From assembly GCA_027307295.1 (NCBI GenBank), contig DAHUXF010000091.1, positions 1-9,273 of the forward strand: a DNA stretch of 9,273 nt, in the 5' to 3' direction. This stretch comes from Acidobacteriaceae bacterium (lineage in GTDB: Bacteria > Acidobacteriota > Terriglobia > Terriglobales > Acidobacteriaceae). The notes under the pieces are model-generated. The model was not told the origin of the DNA. It ran no database searches and saw only the letters and a program-made list of their open reading frames with translations. A program made the translations under genes and the position numbers. Position 1 is the stretch's first letter. Each line of letters begins with the position of its first letter. Shown one piece after another: positions 6,624-9,273 of the stretch.

Positions 6624-6661
6624 GCGGCCCTGGTGTGCGAATCACCAGGCCGCATTTTTTT
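6624..6661 (+). terminator. GC-rich hairpin with T7 tail (copy 2), plus-strand orientation
   Basis: GCGGCC (6624-6629) pairs with GGCCGC (6648-6653), and TGGTG pairs with CACCA around the loop TGCGAAT. One unpaired C sits on the left arm at the same place as the bulged T in copy 1. The flanking AT/AT can extend the stem by two pairs. T residues run from 6655 to 6661. No plus-strand gene ends nearby, so what it terminates is unclear; it may stop transcription antisense to the 5138-6442 gene or insulate the next operon. Confidence 0.7.
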
Positions 6662-6721
6662 GCCTACAGTGGGCAGTTTACGAGCATTGGCGGGCAAGAT
6701 TTTATTACCAGCCGAAAAATA

Positions 6722-6790
6722 AGCATAAGATTGAATGAAACGTTTTTGGCTCAACATGCACTATGTATAGTCTGCCCATAATCTTATGCT
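6722..6790. repeat. Perfect 11-bp inverted repeat, 47-bp spacer
   Basis: AGCATAAGATT at 6722-6732 is exactly reverse-complementary to AATCTTATGCT at 6780-6790. No T run follows, so it is not an intrinsic terminator. It lies about 220-285 bp upstream of the LolA-like gene. It could be a pair of operator half-sites, a long-stem leader structure or the ends of a tiny non-autonomous element. Confidence 0.5.
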
Positions 6791-6898
6791 CCGACTGACT
6801 TAATCCGCCGCTGGCGCCTTACGCAGATCAAACCTCTATCCACTCCGCTCCTTTCGAGTGCTGTAGCATCCGGGCCCCCATAACTTTATTTTGAAGAG

Positions 6899-6910
6899 GC
6901 GCTTAAGCGC
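6899..6910. promoter_or_regulatory. Perfect 12-bp palindrome, possible operator
   Basis: GCGCTTAAGCGC is fully self-complementary and lies about 97 bp upstream of the LolA-like start codon, where an operator could sit. No regulator gene is nearby, and I do not recognise the site. Confidence 0.3.
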
Positions 6911-7006
6911 GGATCGTCGCAAAACCATGTCAGCGATCAAAGGGTAGTCTTTGTCTTGCATGGCCGAAAGAATAGTAATAGCACTCTTAAGGGAGAGAAG
7001 AACAAT

Positions 7007-7786
7007 ATGAAACTGGTTTTTGTCTTTCTAGCGTCTGTTCTGGCTTTGCCAGGACCAGTCATTTCTGCTCAGCAATCCCCCGCACTCAGGCGGGATATGC
7101 AGGCGATCAGGCTGTTGCAGCAATGTTCTGCAACCATGGGTTCGCCCCAGGCGGGGTCAACGGTAGTCAGCAGTGGGACCATTGTTCCCGCGAACCCTAA
7201 TGATCCTTCCACTCCAGTAGTTCTCAAGAGCAAAGGTGATTCGAACGCCCGATGGGAACTGAGTCATGTGGCCGGCGTTGAAACAGTCACGCTGCAGGGT
7301 GGCCATGGCATTGCCCGCCGCAATACTGGTCAGACCTCGTTACCGAGTTGGCATACCAAATATGCCCGTCAGGAACATTATCCGGCCCTGCTTTGTTCGC
7401 TCGAGGCCGGGCGGCCCAACGTAGATATCTTTTATGTGGGCTTAGAAGCCCTAGGCAACTCTTCAGTTCATCACATACAGATTTCGGCAGGAGCGCCAGG
7501 TAAAAGCAAGGCTGCCGATGCCGCTGAACGGGTCATTTCGGACTTCCACATCTTCATCGATGCCCAGTCGTTCGCGGTTGTGAAGACGATGCGGTATGCA
7601 TTCTCACCCGATGCTCTTGAAAACCATTCGGTATTCGAGAGCTATTACAGCAACTATAAGCCAGTGGCAGGCATAAGCATGCCCTTCACGATCACGAACT
7701 ACATCGGCGGTCAGAAAGTGCAGAGCGTCACTTTCGACCAGATCGAACTGAACGTAGCGGTTCCAGACAGCGAATTCAACCAATAA
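7007..7786 (+). CDS. Exported LolA/LppX-like protein, 259 aa
   Basis: The ATG at 7007 is preferred over the upstream ATG at 6956 because GGGAGAG (6991-6997) precedes it by 9 nt and because it opens a clear signal peptide: MK, then LVFVFLASVLALPG, with likely cleavage near VISA (residue 21). The mature protein is predicted to be mostly beta strand, with repeated pieces such as ARWELSHVAGVETVTLQGG (81-99), HHIQIS (155-160), DFHIFIDAQSFAVVKTMRY (179-197) and KPVAGISMPFTITNYIGG (218-235). This matches the pattern of the LolA/LppX fold, in which an open barrel binds lipid chains, but no close family name can be given. Cys40 and Cys130 could form a disulfide. The RHS-type gene begins 33 bp downstream on the same strand, so the two are probably co-transcribed and may act together at the cell surface. 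The fold assignment is inference. Confidence 0.8.
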   Translation: MKLVFVFLASVLALPGPVISAQQSPALRRDMQAIRLLQQCSATMGSPQAGSTVVSSGTIVPANPNDPSTPVVLKSKGDSNARWELSHVAGVETVTLQGGHGIARRNTGQTSLPSWHTKYARQEHYPALLCSLEAGRPNVDIFYVGLEALGNSSVHHIQISAGAPGKSKAADAAERVISDFHIFIDAQSFAVVKTMRYAFSPDALENHSVFESYYSNYKPVAGISMPFTITNYIGGQKVQSVTFDQIELNVAVPDSEFNQ

Positions 7787-7819
7787 GACCAAGAGGCGTG
7801 CAAGGTGTTGCGAGGAGGG

Positions 7820-9273
7820 ATGTTTGTGGCTTGCCGTAAGATACTGATTTCTATTTGTTCTTTTATATTTGTCTTTATATTTGGAACTTGCCTGCTGCGA
7901 GCGCAGGACGAGACGCCAACCAAAATCACCGACCAGAACCGCAGCGGCGATCTTCCGTTTTCCGGCACGGTAGGAACAGATCTTGAGCATATACCCATCG
8001 CCAGCGGCAATCTGGTGGTGAACATCCCGATCCTCTCAGTGCCGGGGCGCGCTGGCATGCCATTCAAATTCGGCATCTGGTACGACAATCGCTTTTGGAC
8101 CGCCGCTGAGCGGACCGGGGTGGGCGCGAACTATCAATTCTGGAACATGGAGAAGCGCTTTTATCTCGCGCCCCAGTCTGGGTTGCACGGGGTGTGGTCG
8201 GCCACCCAGCATGGCCTGGTGAGTACCTCCTATCAGAAAGACTGCGGTCCCCGGATCACAGGTCCCTCAGGTTCGGTGATGGGTGTGGGCAGTGTCATCT
8301 ACATCGACTCGGCTGGAGGCAAGCATTCCATAGAAGCGGGACACGAGGATGGTTCGTGTGTTGATCCGGCGGGAAGCTGGAGTTTCTTCAACTCTGGGCC
8401 GGACACCACCGGGATCGGCGCATTCGGAGACGAGAGCTCAACGACTCTTGCGGATGGCACGATCCTCACCGGCGGGGGGCTTCCGGTAAGTCCAAATGAT
8501 CCGCCCACCTGCGGCGGGCCATGTCCTATAACAACCGCTCAGGCAATTTCCTTCGAGATGGACAGCAACGGAAATATGCAAGGGGAGTATCCCGGTGGCC
8601 CGGACACTCTGGGCCGTACTGTGCTGACGCAAGTTGAGGGATCAAATTCGGTCCAATATAAATACAAAGACTCCAGCGGCAACGATCAGGTGTACACGGT
8701 CAACTTTCAGTCGATCACGCTCAACACCGCATTTAATGTCATCGGTTCGCTGGGCAAAACTATTGCAGAAGGCGGAGGCACCCGACAGCTCGAAACTTCA
8801 CTTAAGCTGCCGAACGGGCAATTTTACACCTTCTCCTATGACAATTACGGATCGTTGACATCACTGGGGCTGCCGACCGGCGGTGCCATTTTCTACAGTT
8901 GGCAAAATTTCGCCTGCGGTGATACCACATACCGCTATGTCTCTAGCCGGAAGGTGGTTGCAAATGGCCAACAGTCAACCTGGACATTCAGCCACGCGTT
9001 GAGTGCCGGCGCAACATGCAGTCCCGGCGGTATTAGCCCAATTTGCACCTCTCAGGCCACTACCAGTTGCACTCCCCCCATCACGGTCACGATGACCGAC
9101 CCCTTAGGCAATCAGTCCATCTACACGGTTATGGAGGGCAACGTCACATCGGCCAAGCTCTATCAGGGTTCAGCGGCATCGGGTACGCTTCTTCGCCAGT
9201 TCAATATCACCTACACCAACCTCAATTATCCTGAGACCCGGCCGGCCCTTTGGCTTCCCACCAAGATTGTGAC
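7820..9273 (+). CDS. RHS/YD-repeat-type secreted protein, N-terminal part (3' end beyond window)
   Basis: An open frame runs from ATG 7820 to the window end without a stop: 484 codons plus two bases. It begins with a signal sequence (about residues 1-29: RKILISICSF, hydrophobic core, then LLRAQ). Next comes the region I associate with acidobacterial RHS proteins: HIPIASGNLVVNIPILSVPG (58-77), then FKFGIWYDN, and later LPNGQFYTFSYDNYGSLTSL, which has the YD-repeat character, followed by LPTGGAIFYSW. Full-length members are often over 1000 residues, with many YD repeats and a variable C-terminal tip, so most of the gene is missing. GGAGG at 7814-7818 is only one base before ATG 7820. The in-frame GTG at 7826, with 7-nt spacing, may be the true start. 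It is likely exported to the cell surface; whether the C-terminus is a toxin cannot be seen. Confidence 0.85.
   Translation, partial: MFVACRKILISICSFIFVFIFGTCLLRAQDETPTKITDQNRSGDLPFSGTVGTDLEHIPIASGNLVVNIPILSVPGRAGMPFKFGIWYDNRFWTAAERTGVGANYQFWNMEKRFYLAPQSGLHGVWSATQHGLVSTSYQKDCGPRITGPSGSVMGVGSVIYIDSAGGKHSIEAGHEDGSCVDPAGSWSFFNSGPDTTGIGAFGDESSTTLADGTILTGGGLPVSPNDPPTCGGPCPITTAQAISFEMDSNGNMQGEYPGGPDTLGRTVLTQVEGSNSVQYKYKDSSGNDQVYTVNFQSITLNTAFNVIGSLGKTIAEGGGTRQLETSLKLPNGQFYTFSYDNYGSLTSLGLPTGGAIFYSWQNFACGDTTYRYVSSRKVVANGQQSTWTFSHALSAGATCSPGGISPICTSQATTSCTPPITVTMTDPLGNQSIYTVMEGNVTSAKLYQGSAASGTLLRQFNITYTNLNYPETRPALWLPTKIV

Larger units (their letters stand above)
6443..7006. other. Divergent intergenic region holding hairpin copy 2, an inverted repeat and a palindrome
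   Basis: This 564-bp gap lies between the minus-strand secreted-protein gene and the plus-strand LolA-like gene. It contains the second T-loop-like hairpin (6624-6661), an 11-bp inverted repeat (6722-6790) and a 12-bp palindrome (6899-6910). A -10-like TACAAT on the minus strand (6492-6487) could serve the left gene, but no matching -35 was evident. The frame upstream of 7007 is open only to 6956 and has no ribosome site there. I see no gene in the gap. Confidence 0.55.

Noticed and set aside
5138..6661. Insertion sequence or composite mobile element bounded by the twin hairpins
   Set aside because: There is no transposase or recombinase, the hairpins are in direct orientation and no flanking target duplication was found, so only a weak border hypothesis is kept.
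6956..7006. Upstream start for the LolA-like protein at 6956
   Set aside because: It would put 17 polar residues before the signal peptide and lacks a ribosome site, while 7007 has GGGAGAG at suitable distance.

Overview
The window looks like chromosomal DNA of a GC-rich soil bacterium, most likely an Acidobacteriota member (Terriglobia-like). The main taxonomic hint is the right end, where a secreted RHS/YD-type giant protein is preceded by a small exported LolA-like protein, a pairing I associate with that phylum. This assignment is inference; the window has no rRNA or marker gene.

Left third (1-3628, all minus strand): a tight three-gene operon read as an oxalate uptake and assimilation cassette. 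In transcription order it encodes an AAE3/Pcs60-type oxalyl-CoA synthetase (3628-2135), a PanE/ketopantoate-reductase-fold enzyme proposed to be an oxalyl-CoA reductase making glyoxylate (2138-1152, GTG start overlapping the previous stop), and an OFA-family oxalate/formate transporter (1132 to beyond base 1). The transporter carries both charged residues that OxlT uses to bind oxalate. A sigma70-like promoter lies about 60-85 bp upstream of the first gene. Together the genes would import oxalate, activate it to oxalyl-CoA and reduce it to glyoxylate. No oxalyl-CoA decarboxylase or formyl-CoA transferase is visible, but the operon runs off the left edge.

Middle (3629-6442): a divergent intergenic region; a small exported protein of unknown function (4073-4777, plus strand); a gene-poor stretch holding short repeats phased at 10 bp and two hairpins; and a minus-strand secreted protein of unknown family (6442-5138) with Pro/Ser/Thr-rich linkers. 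Its C-terminal half carries a His-Gly / Ser-Cys arrangement resembling caspase-like (clan CD) peptidases. This gene is bracketed by two nearly identical terminator-like hairpins in the same orientation, each with a T-loop-like 7-nt loop and a 1-nt bulge at the same place.

Right end (6443-9273): a 564-bp regulatory-looking gap with an 11-bp inverted repeat and a perfect 12-bp palindrome, then a two-gene plus-strand operon: a LolA/LppX-like exported protein (7007-7786) and the N-terminal part of an RHS/YD-repeat cell-surface protein (7820 to beyond 9273). No tRNA, rRNA, CRISPR array, transposase or phage gene was seen.
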